Program-made: the position numbers and the translations under genes
Assembly (NCBI RefSeq): GCF_013184525.1
Contig: NZ_JAAOIZ010000004.1
Location: forward strand, 248,001-312,000
DNA length: 64,000 nucleotides
Direction of reading: 5' to 3'
Origin: Chryseobacterium sp. LAM-KRS1
Lineage (GTDB): Bacteria > Bacteroidota > Bacteroidia > Flavobacteriales > Weeksellaceae
In this document: positions 7,404-16,646 of the stretch, piece by piece
Layout: each line of letters opens with the position of its first letter
Numbering within the stretch: the first letter of the stretch is position 1
The notes under the pieces: model-generated
Told to the model about the DNA's origin: nothing
Seen by the model: the letters and a program-made list of their open reading frames with translations, nothing else
The model's database searches: none

Positions 7404-10400
7404 ATGAGTTTTTTAAATAAAGTTCTTAAGGGGTTTTTGGGAGACAAGAAAGCGCAGGACCTAAAAGAAGTAAAAAAAGTTGTAACAAAAATCAAAGCTG
7501 TTGAACCTACCATTCAGCAATTGAGTGATGATGGTTTAAGAGAAAAAACTGCTGAGTTTAAAGATAAGATCAAATCAGCAACAAGTACCATTACAGCGCA
7601 AATAGAACAAATAAAAGAGCAGATAAAAAACTCAACGAACGTTGATGAAAAAGAAGCTCTTTTCTCAAAAATTGAATCTCTTAAAAAAGAATCATACGAA
7701 ATTGAAGAAAAAGTTCTTAGCCAGATTCTTCCTGAAGCTTTTGCATTGATAAAAGAGACAGCAAGAAGATGGGCAGAGAACGGAGAGATCCGCGTAACAG
7801 CAACTGCGACAGACAGAGAACTTGCAGCAACTAAAGATTTCGTAGAAATTCAGGGAGATACAGCCGTTTGGAAAAACTCTTGGGATGCAGCCGGAACTCC
7901 TGTAGTTTGGGATATGGTCCATTATGATGTTCAGTTTATCGGAGGGGTTATTCTTCACAGCGGTAAAATTGCCGAGATGGCAACCGGTGAAGGTAAAACC
8001 CTGGTAGGAACATTACCTATTTATTTAAATGCTCTTCCGGAAAGAGGAGTTCACGTAGTTACCGTAAACGACTACCTTGCTAAAAGGGACTCCGCATGGA
8101 TGGGACCTCTTTATCAGTTCCATGGAATGTCCATCGACTGTATCGATAACCACCAGCCGAATTCAGACGGAAGAAGAAAAGCCTATAACTCGGATATCAC
8201 TTACGGAACCAATAACGAATTCGGTTTTGATTACCTGAGAGATAACATGGTGACTTCACCTTCAGAACTGGTACAAAGAGAATTGAACTTTGCCATCGTG
8301 GATGAGGTAGATTCTGTACTGGTAGATGATGCAAGAACACCTTTGATTATTTCAGGTCCCGTACCTCAGGGAGACAGACAGGAATTTGATGTATTAAAAC
8401 CTTCTATCGACAGAATTGTAGAGGTACAGAAAAAAACTGTTTCAACAATTTTCAATGAAGCAAAAAAATTAATTGCTGCAGGAAATACGAAAGAAGGAGG
8501 TTTCAAATTGCTTCAGGCCTACAGAGGTCTTCCGAAAAACAGACAATTGATTAAATTTTTATCGGAAAGCGGTAACCGGGCGTTGCTTCAAAAAGTTGAG
8601 GGGCAATACATGCAGGATAACAACCGTGATATGCCGATCGTAGATAAAGATCTGTATTTTGTAATTGAAGAAAAAAACAATCAGGTAGATCTTACAGATA
8701 AAGGGGTAGAGTATATGTCACAAGGAAACTCAGATCCTAACTTCTTTGTTCTTCCTGATATCGGAACTGAAATTGCAGAACTGGAGGCTAAAAATTTATC
8801 TAAAGAAGAAGAATTTGAGGCTAAAGAAAAATTATTCTCTGATTTCGCTGAAAAATCCGAGCGTGTTCACACGATGAGCCAATTATTAAAAGCATATACA
8901 TTGTTCGAAAAAGATGATGAATATGTAGTAATTGATGGTGAAGTTAAAATCGTTGATGAGCAAACAGGACGTATCATGGAAGGACGTCGTTATTCAGATG
9001 GTCTTCACCAGGCAATCGAAGCGAAAGAAAATGTAAAAATTGAGGCTGCAACCCAAACTTTTGCGACGATAACTCTACAGAACTATTTCCGTATGTACAA
9101 TAAGCTTGCGGGGATGACCGGTACAGCAGAAACGGAAGCGGGTGAGCTTTGGGAAATCTACAAATTAGATGTTGTGGTTATCCCTACCAACCGTCCTATC
9201 TTAAGACATGACAGACAGGATCTGGTATATAAAACCAACAGAGAAAAATACAACGCAGTTATTGAAGAAGTTGAAAGCCTAACAGCAGCAGGAAGACCTG
9301 TTCTGGTTGGTACAACTTCTGTTGAAATATCTCAATTACTATCCAAGGCACTTCAGCTAAGAAAAATCCCACACCAGGTATTGAACGCAAAACTTCACAA
9401 GAAGGAAGCGGAAATTGTAGCTGGAGCAGGACAGCCGGGAGTGGTAACCATTGCAACCAACATGGCAGGTCGTGGTACGGATATTAAACTTTCCAAAGAA
9501 GTAAAAGAAGCAGGAGGTTTAGCAATTATCGGTACCGAAAGACACGATTCAAGACGTGTTGACAGACAGCTAAGAGGTAGAGCAGGACGTCAGGGTGACC
9601 CTGGTAGCTCCCAGTTCTATGTATCTCTTGAAGATAATCTGATGCGTTTGTTCGGATCTGAAAGAATTGCCAAGATGATGGACAGAATGGGTCATAAGGA
9701 AGGAGAAGTGATTCAGCATTCTATGATCAGCAAGTCTATTGAAAGAGCTCAGAAAAAAGTAGAGGAAAATAACTTCGGAATCAGAAAGAGACTTCTTGAG
9801 TATGATGATGTAATGAATAAGCAGCGTGACGTAATCTATAAAAGAAGAAAGAACGCATTATTCGGAGATCACCTGAAGTATGACATTACCAATATGATCT
9901 TTGACGTTGCCAATTCTATTGCAGCCAAAGGTAAAGCTAATGGCAGTTTCAAAGATTTTGAATTTGAAGTCATCAAACATTTCACAATGGGTTCTCCTGT
10001 TTCTGAAAGTGATTTCGGTAACAAATCTGTTCAGGATCTTACGAATATCCTTTTCAAAGCAGCACAGGAAGATTATCAGATGAAGTTGAATCTGTTGAAG
10101 GAGAAATCATTCCCTATCATTGAAAATGTATACCAAAATCAGGGTTCAATGTTCAAAATGATTCAGGTTCCTTTCTCGGATGGACATAAGACGCTTACAA
10201 TTGTTACGGATCTTAAAGATGCCTTTGAAAGCCAGTGCGATACGCTGATCAACGATTTCGAGAAAAATATTACGTTATCAATCATCGATGAAAACTGGAA
10301 ACTTCACTTACGTGAAATGGATGACTTAAGAAGATCTTCACAAGGAGCTGTTTATGAACAAAAAGATCCGCTTGTAATTTATAAACAAGAATCTTTCCAC

Positions 10401-10475
10401 CTGTTCAGTGAAATGGTAGACAAAATGAATAAAGAAATTATTTCTTTCTTGTACAAAGGAGAAATCCCAGCATAA
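7404..10475 (+). CDS. secA: Preprotein translocase ATPase SecA
   Basis: 1023 residues from the ATG at 7404 ([16 protein letters not shown]). A TTG seven codons upstream extends the frame but gives a non-homologous leader. SecA drives preproteins through SecYEG with ATP. The Walker A motif MATGEGKT is at about 192-199 and the DEVD box at about 300-303. [23 protein letters not shown] is the C-terminal helicase motif. The protein is longer than E. coli SecA (901) because of an insertion in the first nucleotide-binding domain, as in other Bacteroidetes. It stops at FLYKGEIPA directly after the scaffold/wing region: the usual C-terminal Cys-rich zinc motif (CxCxSGxxxxxCHG) is absent. Monocistronic; a terminator follows. 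Confidence 0.97.
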   Translation: MSFLNKVLKGFLGDKKAQDLKEVKKVVTKIKAVEPTIQQLSDDGLREKTAEFKDKIKSATSTITAQIEQIKEQIKNSTNVDEKEALFSKIESLKKESYEIEEKVLSQILPEAFALIKETARRWAENGEIRVTATATDRELAATKDFVEIQGDTAVWKNSWDAAGTPVVWDMVHYDVQFIGGVILHSGKIAEMATGEGKTLVGTLPIYLNALPERGVHVVTVNDYLAKRDSAWMGPLYQFHGMSIDCIDNHQPNSDGRRKAYNSDITYGTNNEFGFDYLRDNMVTSPSELVQRELNFAIVDEVDSVLVDDARTPLIISGPVPQGDRQEFDVLKPSIDRIVEVQKKTVSTIFNEAKKLIAAGNTKEGGFKLLQAYRGLPKNRQLIKFLSESGNRALLQKVEGQYMQDNNRDMPIVDKDLYFVIEEKNNQVDLTDKGVEYMSQGNSDPNFFVLPDIGTEIAELEAKNLSKEEEFEAKEKLFSDFAEKSERVHTMSQLLKAYTLFEKDDEYVVIDGEVKIVDEQTGRIMEGRRYSDGLHQAIEAKENVKIEAATQTFATITLQNYFRMYNKLAGMTGTAETEAGELWEIYKLDVVVIPTNRPILRHDRQDLVYKTNREKYNAVIEEVESLTAAGRPVLVGTTSVEISQLLSKALQLRKIPHQVLNAKLHKKEAEIVAGAGQPGVVTIATNMAGRGTDIKLSKEVKEAGGLAIIGTERHDSRRVDRQLRGRAGRQGDPGSSQFYVSLEDNLMRLFGSERIAKMMDRMGHKEGEVIQHSMISKSIERAQKKVEENNFGIRKRLLEYDDVMNKQRDVIYKRRKNALFGDHLKYDITNMIFDVANSIAAKGKANGSFKDFEFEVIKHFTMGSPVSESDFGNKSVQDLTNILFKAAQEDYQMKLNLLKEKSFPIIENVYQNQGSMFKMIQVPFSDGHKTLTIVTDLKDAFESQCDTLINDFEKNITLSIIDENWKLHLREMDDLRRSSQGAVYEQKDPLVIYKQESFHLFSEMVDKMNKEIISFLYKGEIPA

Positions 10476-10494
10476 GAAATAATTAATACATACG

Positions 10495-10529
10495 AAACCG
10501 CAACAAATTTACTTGTTGCGGTTTTTTTT
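10495..10529 (+). terminator. secA terminator
   Basis: A perfect 12-bp stem, AAACCGCAACAA with TTGTTGCGGTTT, is followed by an eight- to nine-T run. Confidence 0.9.
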
Positions 10530-10643
10530 GCTCAAAATAAATAATCCATACAATTAAAAGCTTTTATCTGAGAAAAACATCGTCCCATCCGAACTAAAAA
10601 GTTATAAAAAGGCTTTTTTATTATCCTCTCAATAAGATTTACG

Positions 10644-10702
10644 TGATAAATATCAATATTATGATTTATTTAGAATAATTAAAAACAATATATTTGCAAA
10701 AA
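10644..10702 (+). promoter_or_regulatory. Receptor promoter/operator, copy 1
   Basis: A 59-bp block nearly identical (56 of 59) to 13026-13084. It contains TGATA-AA-TATCA (inverted repeat), TTATT-TAG-AATAA (inverted repeat) and a TATATTTG -7 box at 10689-10696, 17 nt before the receptor ATG. The two palindromes upstream of the -7 box suggest a repressor site. Since both genes encode siderophore-type receptors, an iron regulator (Fur or DtxR type) is the natural guess. Confidence 0.65.
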
Positions 10703-10712
10703 AATTGCTTTC

Positions 10713-12908
10713 ATGAAAAATGTACTGATTGGTGTTTCAATGCTGGGCTCAATGTTAACTTTTGCACAAAAAAAAGACACGGCAGATACCAAAACCAAAA
10801 GTATTGATGAAGTCATCATTAGTACTTATATCAAAAAAGACAGTGACTATTCTAATAAAATGCCGTTAAAAGCTATAGAAGATCCACAGGTATATTCTTC
10901 AATTGATAAAGGTGTTCTGGAAAATCAATTATTATTTACCGTGGATGACGCATTCAGAAATGTCGCAGGTGCCCAAAAAATGTGGAGTGCTACCAACAGA
11001 GCCGGTGATGGCGGAATCTATCTTAACTTAAGGGGTTTTGTAGCCGGAAACTCTATCAGAAATGGAATGGTCGCTCCGATCACCACATCTATGGATGCTA
11101 TTAATGTAGAAAGAATAGAGGTATTAAAAGGACCTTCTGCTACCCTCTTCGGGAGTAATGTAACTTCATATGGGGGAGTAGTAAACAGAATTACAAAAAA
11201 GCCTTTTGAAGAATTTGCAGGAGCAGTTTCTCTGGCTGGCGGAAGTTATAACTACTACCGGGTACAAGCCGATGTAAATACACCACTTACCAACGATAAA
11301 AAACTGCTATTCAGATTAAATACAGCTTATACCAATCAGGGAACTTTTCAAAGACCAAATGCAAAAAACTCCTTTTATGCATTTACTCCTTCCCTTACCT
11401 ATCGCCCGACAGACAAACTAGAGATCAACGCAGAATTGGAAATGTTTGAGACTAATGCGTATCCTGAAACCGCTTTCTTTTTTTATTTTCCAAGTTCACA
11501 ACTGGGAGCTGACAGCATGGATAAAATGGAAAAGCTAGGATATGATTACAAGCAAACATACACAGGGAATGATCTTAAAACAACAGCAAAAGCCAGAAAT
11601 TTTTTCGGGCAGGTAAATTATAAGATCAATGATTTTATCAAATCCTCTACCAATGTAAGTACTTCCTATTCTTATTCTGACGGGTTCAATCCTTATTTCT
11701 ACTTTGCTCCCAACCCCAATAATGGTTCAGAAATAGGAATTACTAGAGCCGATCAGTCTACCAAAGACAGTAAAAGAACATATTTCCAACTTCAGCAGAA
11801 TTTCAATGCTGATTTTAAAATCGGAAGCGTAAGAAACAGAACCGTAGCCGGTTTTGATTATATGAGGATAAATGATAACCAATTCTTTATGTTCACAAAT
11901 TTTGATTGGGTCCCATTTGGAGGAAATTATTCCAACATGAATGGTCAAACACTGAGCGAAATATATTCAAACCTTCAAAGTACGCAAGATTTTGAAAAAA
12001 ACAATACCTATAAAAGTGCCGGTAAAAAAGATATCTATAGCGGCTATATTTCTAATGTAATTACTCCATTGCCCGGGTTAAACATCTTAACTTCATTAAG
12101 ATATGAAAGTGTTGCTTATAAAGGTGGTATTATAGGACCAAATATTGCTTCTTCCTACAATCAGGGAGCATGGTCTCCAAAATTCGGAGTTGTCTATCAG
12201 ATACTTCCGGACAAGTTCTCCGTTTTTGGAAACTATCAAAATAGTTTTTCAAGTAATGGTTATTATACCTCAGATAAAGCAGGAAACATCAATCTAGCTA
12301 CTCCTGAAAGAGCCAATCAATTTGAAGGAGGAATCAAAACGAATCTTATAAAAGGAAGAGTTACTACTACTTTAAGTTATTATAATATCAAAGTAAAGAA
12401 CACCCTTCTTAATACAGGTGAAATGACGGGAACCGGGCAGGCTGTACAAAACCAGGCCGGATCATTAACAAGTCAGGGTGTCGAATTAGAAGCCAATGCT
12501 TACCTGATCAAAGGTTTCTCTGTAATCGCCGGAGTAAGCTACAATGATATGAAATACACTGAAGCAGACAATACGGTTATAGGAAGAAGGCCGTCAACGG
12601 CATCATCTCCATGGTTGGTTAATTTTAATGCAAGCTATCAGTTCTTAGATGGAGGTTTAAAAGGACTTGGCTTTGGTGTAGGAGGTAATTACGCGAGTGA
12701 TAATAAAATCGTAAACTCTACTACTATGGGAACATTTATACTTCCGAAATATCTGGTATTAAATGCCAATGCATTTTACGATACCAAGAAATTCAGAATA
12801 GGAGTTAAGGTAGACAATTTTACAAATGAGCATTACTGGAATGGATATACGACTGCAAACGCCCAGCCTTTAGCAAATATCCTGGGAAGTATTACTTATA
12901 AATTTTAA
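10713..12908 (+). CDS. TonB-dependent siderophore-type receptor 1
   Basis: 731 residues. It has a signal peptide of about 18 residues (ending LTFA before QKK), a TonB-box-like IDEVIIS at 31-37 and a plug domain with RGFVAGNSIRNG and VERIEVLKGPSATLFGS. A 22-strand-type barrel closes with the outer-membrane end signal ITYKF. The plug sequence (NVAGAQ, then KGPSATLFG) fits the TonB-dependent siderophore receptor group that includes ferrichrome and hydroxamate receptors. It should import a ferric siderophore across the outer membrane using TonB energy. It has its own promoter and terminator. The ligand cannot be told from sequence. Confidence 0.9.
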   Translation: MKNVLIGVSMLGSMLTFAQKKDTADTKTKSIDEVIISTYIKKDSDYSNKMPLKAIEDPQVYSSIDKGVLENQLLFTVDDAFRNVAGAQKMWSATNRAGDGGIYLNLRGFVAGNSIRNGMVAPITTSMDAINVERIEVLKGPSATLFGSNVTSYGGVVNRITKKPFEEFAGAVSLAGGSYNYYRVQADVNTPLTNDKKLLFRLNTAYTNQGTFQRPNAKNSFYAFTPSLTYRPTDKLEINAELEMFETNAYPETAFFFYFPSSQLGADSMDKMEKLGYDYKQTYTGNDLKTTAKARNFFGQVNYKINDFIKSSTNVSTSYSYSDGFNPYFYFAPNPNNGSEIGITRADQSTKDSKRTYFQLQQNFNADFKIGSVRNRTVAGFDYMRINDNQFFMFTNFDWVPFGGNYSNMNGQTLSEIYSNLQSTQDFEKNNTYKSAGKKDIYSGYISNVITPLPGLNILTSLRYESVAYKGGIIGPNIASSYNQGAWSPKFGVVYQILPDKFSVFGNYQNSFSSNGYYTSDKAGNINLATPERANQFEGGIKTNLIKGRVTTTLSYYNIKVKNTLLNTGEMTGTGQAVQNQAGSLTSQGVELEANAYLIKGFSVIAGVSYNDMKYTEADNTVIGRRPSTASSPWLVNFNASYQFLDGGLKGLGFGVGGNYASDNKIVNSTTMGTFILPKYLVLNANAFYDTKKFRIGVKVDNFTNEHYWNGYTTANAQPLANILGSITYKF

Positions 12909-12968
12909 TATCACTTTTACCTCAAAAGAAGCAAATTCTTCTATTTAAATTATAATTAGCATTACAAT

Positions 12969-13003
12969 AAAAGCCATTTCATACTAAATGAAATGGCTTT
13001 TAC
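12969..13003 (+). terminator. Terminator of receptor 1
   Basis: A perfect 14-bp stem, AAAAGCCATTTCAT with ATGAAATGGCTTTT, has a 5-nt loop. The T-run is short. Confidence 0.85.
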
Positions 13004-13025
13004 TATTCTTTAAATAACATTTTTA

Positions 13026-13084
13026 TGATAAATATCAATACTCTAATTTATTTAGAATAATTAAAAACAATATATTTGCAAAAA
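13026..13084 (+). promoter_or_regulatory. Receptor promoter/operator, copy 2
   Basis: This block matches 10644-10702 at 56 of 59 positions, including both palindromes and the TATATTTG -7 box (13071-13078). Here the next intact gene starts 160 nt further on, with a gene remnant in between. Confidence 0.65.
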
Positions 13085-13123
13085 TTTTTAGTTAACAAAT
13101 TATAATCTACAGTTAGATCATAA

Positions 13124-13207
13124 TCAATCGAGGCGCTGAAATATCAAGCCGGTATGTTCAAAAAGAACAACGGTGTTACCATCAATCGTCTGACTTATAA
13201 ATTTTAA
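13124..13207 (+). pseudogene. C-terminal remnant of an outer-membrane receptor
   Basis: An open frame without a start codon, bounded upstream by TAA at 13121, reads SIEALKYQAGMFKKNNG then VTINRLTYKF and stop. The end, hydrophobic-T-Y-K-F-stop, is the terminal strand signal of TonB-dependent receptors, and the last 15 nt (ACTTATAAATTTTAA) are identical to the end of receptor 1. It follows the duplicated promoter directly, so an earlier receptor gene seems to have lost nearly all of its body, leaving its promoter to serve receptor 2. Alternative: chance similarity over a short stretch. Confidence 0.5.
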
Positions 13208-13243
13208 CAAAATAATTCAACACACATAAGGATCTTATAAACA

Positions 13244-15400
13244 ATGAAAAGAGTAATAATAGGAGCTGCTTTATTGTCAACTGTGATGGTATTTGCTCAG
13301 GAAAAAAAAGATACGATTAAATCAAACGATATTGAAGAGGTTGTAGTAAGCGGTAAGTACTATAAAAAATATGTAGAAAAGGAAGGTTCTTCTTCAATGC
13401 GTTTAGATGAAGCACTGATCAAAATTCCTCAAAACATTTCTATTATTACGAACAGGGCTTTAGAAGATCAGCAAGTAACCACATTAAGCGATGGTGTATT
13501 ACGAAATGTTGCCGGAGCACAAAGGTTAGAACACTGGGGAGATATGTATACCAGAGTTAACATGAGAGGTTCAAGAGCAGCTGCCTTTATGAATGGGGTA
13601 AATGTCACTTCAAACTGGGGACCTCTGAGTGAGGACATGAGCTTTGTAGATCATATTGAGTTCATCAAAGGCCCTTCTGGTTTCCTGATGTCAAATGGTG
13701 AACCAAGCGGTATTTATAATATCGTTACCAAAAAGCCTACCGGGCAATCATTGAACGGAAGTGCCAGAGTAACGCTTGGAAGCTTTAATATGTACAGAGG
13801 AGAGACTGATATTGATACAAAAATTACGGATAAAGTAGCATTCCGATTGAATTTAATGGCTCAGAATAAAAAGAGCTTCAGAGACTATGAATTTAATGAC
13901 AGGTACATTATCAATCCCTCATTAAAAGTAAACCTCACTGATAAAACAACTTTAACGGCAGAATACATTTATCAACGAGCTAAAATGTCTGAAGTTGGTT
14001 CTGCTTATGTATATAGTTTTGAAGGATATGGTACAAAACCAGTGGAATTTACAGTAACCGACCCTGGAATAGATCCTACTAAAATTACTAACAATACTGT
14101 AAACTTAAATTTACAACATAAATTTAACGAAAACTGGAAATTAACTACACAGTTAACTTATGTAAATGAGTATACTATGGGTAGTGATATCTGGCCAGGT
14201 AAATTTATATCTGACACTCAATTTATCAGAACACTCAATTTTTGGGAGGCAAGTAATGTAATGAAATTTGGACAGGCGTTTCTAAATGGTTATGTAAAAA
14301 CCGGTCCTGTATCTCATAAAATTTTAGCAGGACTAGATTTGGGATCTAAAAAATATCTTGCTGATTGGTCAAGAAGTGGAGCATTAGATACAGAACAAAA
14401 ACCATTTGATCTTAATTCTTCTACATACACACCACCTACCTCGTATCCTCATTTCGATAACCAAGGAAAATCTCTATTAGAAAGAGCCACACCATATGGA
14501 ACAATTGAACAGGAGTATACAGGTGTTTATTTACAAGATGAATTGGGGTTCTTAGATGATGCTTTGAGATTAACTTTAGCAGCACGCTATACTAATGTTA
14601 AAGAAAATAGTTATGGAACAAAAACTGAAGCAAATAGGATTACTCCTCGCATTGGTTTGAGTTATTCCATAGATGCAAATACTTCAGCATATGCTCTATA
14701 TGACCAAGCTTTTTCACCTCAGTCAGGATTATTCAGAGACGGAACTACAGCAAAACCAATCACTGGAAACAGTACAGAGATTGGATTCAAACGGGACTGG
14801 TTTGCCGGAAAATGGAATACAACTCTATCTTTATATAATATTAATAAAAATAATGCAATAGGAGGTGATCCTACTGATCCAACAGGAATTTTCTCAATCT
14901 TTCTTGGTAAAACGAGAGTACAAGGAGTAGAGTTTGATCTTAAAGGGGAAATTGTAAGAGGATTCAATGCAATATTTAATTATGCATTCACAGAAAATAA
15001 ATTTACAGAAACAACACCATTAAGTAATAAGGGTGATAAAGTTCCTGGGTTTGCAAAACATACTGTAAATGGCTGGCTAAATTATACTTTCACACAAGGT
15101 GATTTAGAAGGTTTTGGGCTAAGCTTCGGAGGAACATTTCTGGGAGGAAGAAGTACATGGAATTGGGGAAGTACTAACGCTCCATTACAAATGAATGACT
15201 ATCTTAAATTTGATGCAGGATTGTCTTGGGAAAATACAAAATTCAGAGTTGGTTTGAATGTATTTAATGTTTTCAACAGATATCTGTATAGCGGAAGCAG
15301 CATTAACTTTACGATGGTAGATAATACTCAACGAGGAGGTTATTATTATCAAGCTGAAGCTCCGAGAAATTTCAGACTTTCAATAGGGTATAAATTTTAA
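13244..15400 (+). CDS. TonB-dependent siderophore receptor 2 (FhuE/FpvA-like)
   Basis: 718 residues. It has a signal peptide of about 18 residues (ending MVFA), a TonB-box-like IEEVVVSG at 30-37, and a plug with QNISIITNRALEDQQ, NVAGAQR, NMRGSRAAAFMNG and IEFIKGPSGFLMSNGEPSGIYNIVTKKP. These are close to FhuE/FpvA/FoxA-type ferric siderophore receptors. The barrel ends RLSIGYKF. It is followed after 43 nt by a PepSY membrane protein, a frequent partner thought to reduce or release iron, with only a weak hairpin between. It is probably transcribed from the duplicated promoter at 13026-13084. Confidence 0.92.
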   Translation: MKRVIIGAALLSTVMVFAQEKKDTIKSNDIEEVVVSGKYYKKYVEKEGSSSMRLDEALIKIPQNISIITNRALEDQQVTTLSDGVLRNVAGAQRLEHWGDMYTRVNMRGSRAAAFMNGVNVTSNWGPLSEDMSFVDHIEFIKGPSGFLMSNGEPSGIYNIVTKKPTGQSLNGSARVTLGSFNMYRGETDIDTKITDKVAFRLNLMAQNKKSFRDYEFNDRYIINPSLKVNLTDKTTLTAEYIYQRAKMSEVGSAYVYSFEGYGTKPVEFTVTDPGIDPTKITNNTVNLNLQHKFNENWKLTTQLTYVNEYTMGSDIWPGKFISDTQFIRTLNFWEASNVMKFGQAFLNGYVKTGPVSHKILAGLDLGSKKYLADWSRSGALDTEQKPFDLNSSTYTPPTSYPHFDNQGKSLLERATPYGTIEQEYTGVYLQDELGFLDDALRLTLAARYTNVKENSYGTKTEANRITPRIGLSYSIDANTSAYALYDQAFSPQSGLFRDGTTAKPITGNSTEIGFKRDWFAGKWNTTLSLYNINKNNAIGGDPTDPTGIFSIFLGKTRVQGVEFDLKGEIVRGFNAIFNYAFTENKFTETTPLSNKGDKVPGFAKHTVNGWLNYTFTQGDLEGFGLSFGGTFLGGRSTWNWGSTNAPLQMNDYLKFDAGLSWENTKFRVGLNVFNVFNRYLYSGSSINFTMVDNTQRGGYYYQAEAPRNFRLSIGYKF

Positions 15401-15409
15401 ATAAATAAA

Positions 15410-15441
15410 GGTTAATCGGTTTTTTTCCGGTTAACTTTTTT
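15410..15441 (+). terminator. Weak terminator or attenuator before the PepSY gene
   Basis: GTTAATCGG (15411-15419) pairs with CCGGTTAAC (15427-15435) with one mismatch, then six T. It ends 2 nt before the next ATG, so it may reduce rather than stop transcription into the downstream genes. Confidence 0.55.
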
Positions 15442-15443
15442 CT

Positions 15444-16646
15444 ATGCGTAAAAAACATCATCATAAGAAGAAACCATCCGCTACAAAAAAGTGGTCTGCC
15501 CAGCTGCATTTGTGGTTCGGCTTATCTGTGGGTTTGATCGTATTCATTGTTTCCCTTTCCGGAACTTTATATGTTTTTAAGGATGAAATCCAGAATATAA
15601 TCCGAAAAGATGCTATAGAACTCAAAAGAGAAACCATCCGGGAACAACCTTTACCAATTGGTCTTCTCCGTGAAAAAGTAACATTGGAACTTAATGAAAA
15701 ATATCCTTTGAGTTCTGTTGAGATCCCAATGGATAAAGGAAAATCTTATGGATTTTTATACTATAAAAAAGGGAAAAAGGGATGGAATTATTTTCAGGAA
15801 GTATTGATCAATAAGCAGGTTTTTGTTAACCAGTATACCGGTGAAATCCTGGCTGTTTATGATGAAAAATATGATGTCTTTACCATTTTAAAATATATTC
15901 ACTGGAGTCTTCTTCTGAAATCGGATTGGGGAAAATATGTGGTGGGAATTCCGGTGGTTCTTTTTATTGTAATGCTGATCACAGGAATTGTATTATGGTG
16001 GCCTCAAAATAAAAAAGCAAGAAAAGGGCGCTTCTGGTTTAACTGGAAAAATGTAAAAACCTGGAAACGGAAAAACTATGACCTCCACAATGTTCTGGGG
16101 TTTTATTCCTCGTTTATTGCTTTACTTATGGCGATTACCGGTATTTACTTTACCTACCCTTACGTTAAAAATGCCTTCAATTTCACTTTATCCGGATCAT
16201 TTGAACTTCCAAAAGAAAAGCAACCCAAGTCTCCGGATTCGCTACTGGCAAAAAACAATAGAGTTTTTGATCTGGCAGCCAATGAAACGAGAAAAATATA
16301 TGCGTCTTCTTCAAGTTTCAGAATTCCTCTGAACGGAAAGAATAAAAAAGGAAAAGAACTGAAGAACATTCCGGTAACCATTTATCAGCAGGACGGAAGG
16401 TACAGCGAAAGAAATGTTCTGATATTCGATAAGTACTCCGGAAAACTATTGGCAAACCGACCTCATCAGAATTTATCTGCTGCAGAGAAATATTCCAATG
16501 CCAACTATGACATCCATACAGGTTCTTATTTCGGCCTGGCGGGAAAGATCATTTGGTTTATTGCAGGGCTTATCTGCACATCATTACCTGTCACCGGATT
16601 TCTGGTATGGTGGGGAAAAAGAAAGAAACAAGGGAAAAAAATATAA
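15444..16646 (+). CDS. PepSY-associated transmembrane protein 1
   Basis: 400 residues. A basic, His-rich start (MRKKHHHKKK) is followed by four membrane helices at about 24-45, 168-190, 222-245 and 370-390. Conserved His residues sit at helix ends: LHLWFG, YIHWSLL, YDLHNVLGFY and YDIHTG. The layout is that of PepSY_TM (PiuB-like) proteins, inner-membrane partners of siderophore receptors, some shown to be ferrisiderophore reductases. The paired histidines could ligate haem (inference). Its stop overlaps the next receptor ATG (TAATG), so the two are translationally coupled. Paralogous to 18815-20026. Confidence 0.88.
   Translation: MRKKHHHKKKPSATKKWSAQLHLWFGLSVGLIVFIVSLSGTLYVFKDEIQNIIRKDAIELKRETIREQPLPIGLLREKVTLELNEKYPLSSVEIPMDKGKSYGFLYYKKGKKGWNYFQEVLINKQVFVNQYTGEILAVYDEKYDVFTILKYIHWSLLLKSDWGKYVVGIPVVLFIVMLITGIVLWWPQNKKARKGRFWFNWKNVKTWKRKNYDLHNVLGFYSSFIALLMAITGIYFTYPYVKNAFNFTLSGSFELPKEKQPKSPDSLLAKNNRVFDLAANETRKIYASSSSFRIPLNGKNKKGKELKNIPVTIYQQDGRYSERNVLIFDKYSGKLLANRPHQNLSAAEKYSNANYDIHTGSYFGLAGKIIWFIAGLICTSLPVTGFLVWWGKRKKQGKKI

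Larger units (their letters stand above)
12909..13243 (+). other. Gene-poor interval between receptors 1 and 2
   Basis: 335 bp holding, in order, the receptor 1 terminator, the second copy of the receptor promoter, a 28-codon receptor-tail remnant and a 36-nt A-rich leader before receptor 2. No intact gene was seen. Confidence 0.7.

Noticed and set aside
16553..16645. Upstream extension of receptor 3 by 31 residues
   Set aside because: It lies within the PepSY gene, is not signal-like, and the ATG at 16646 gives a clean signal peptide.
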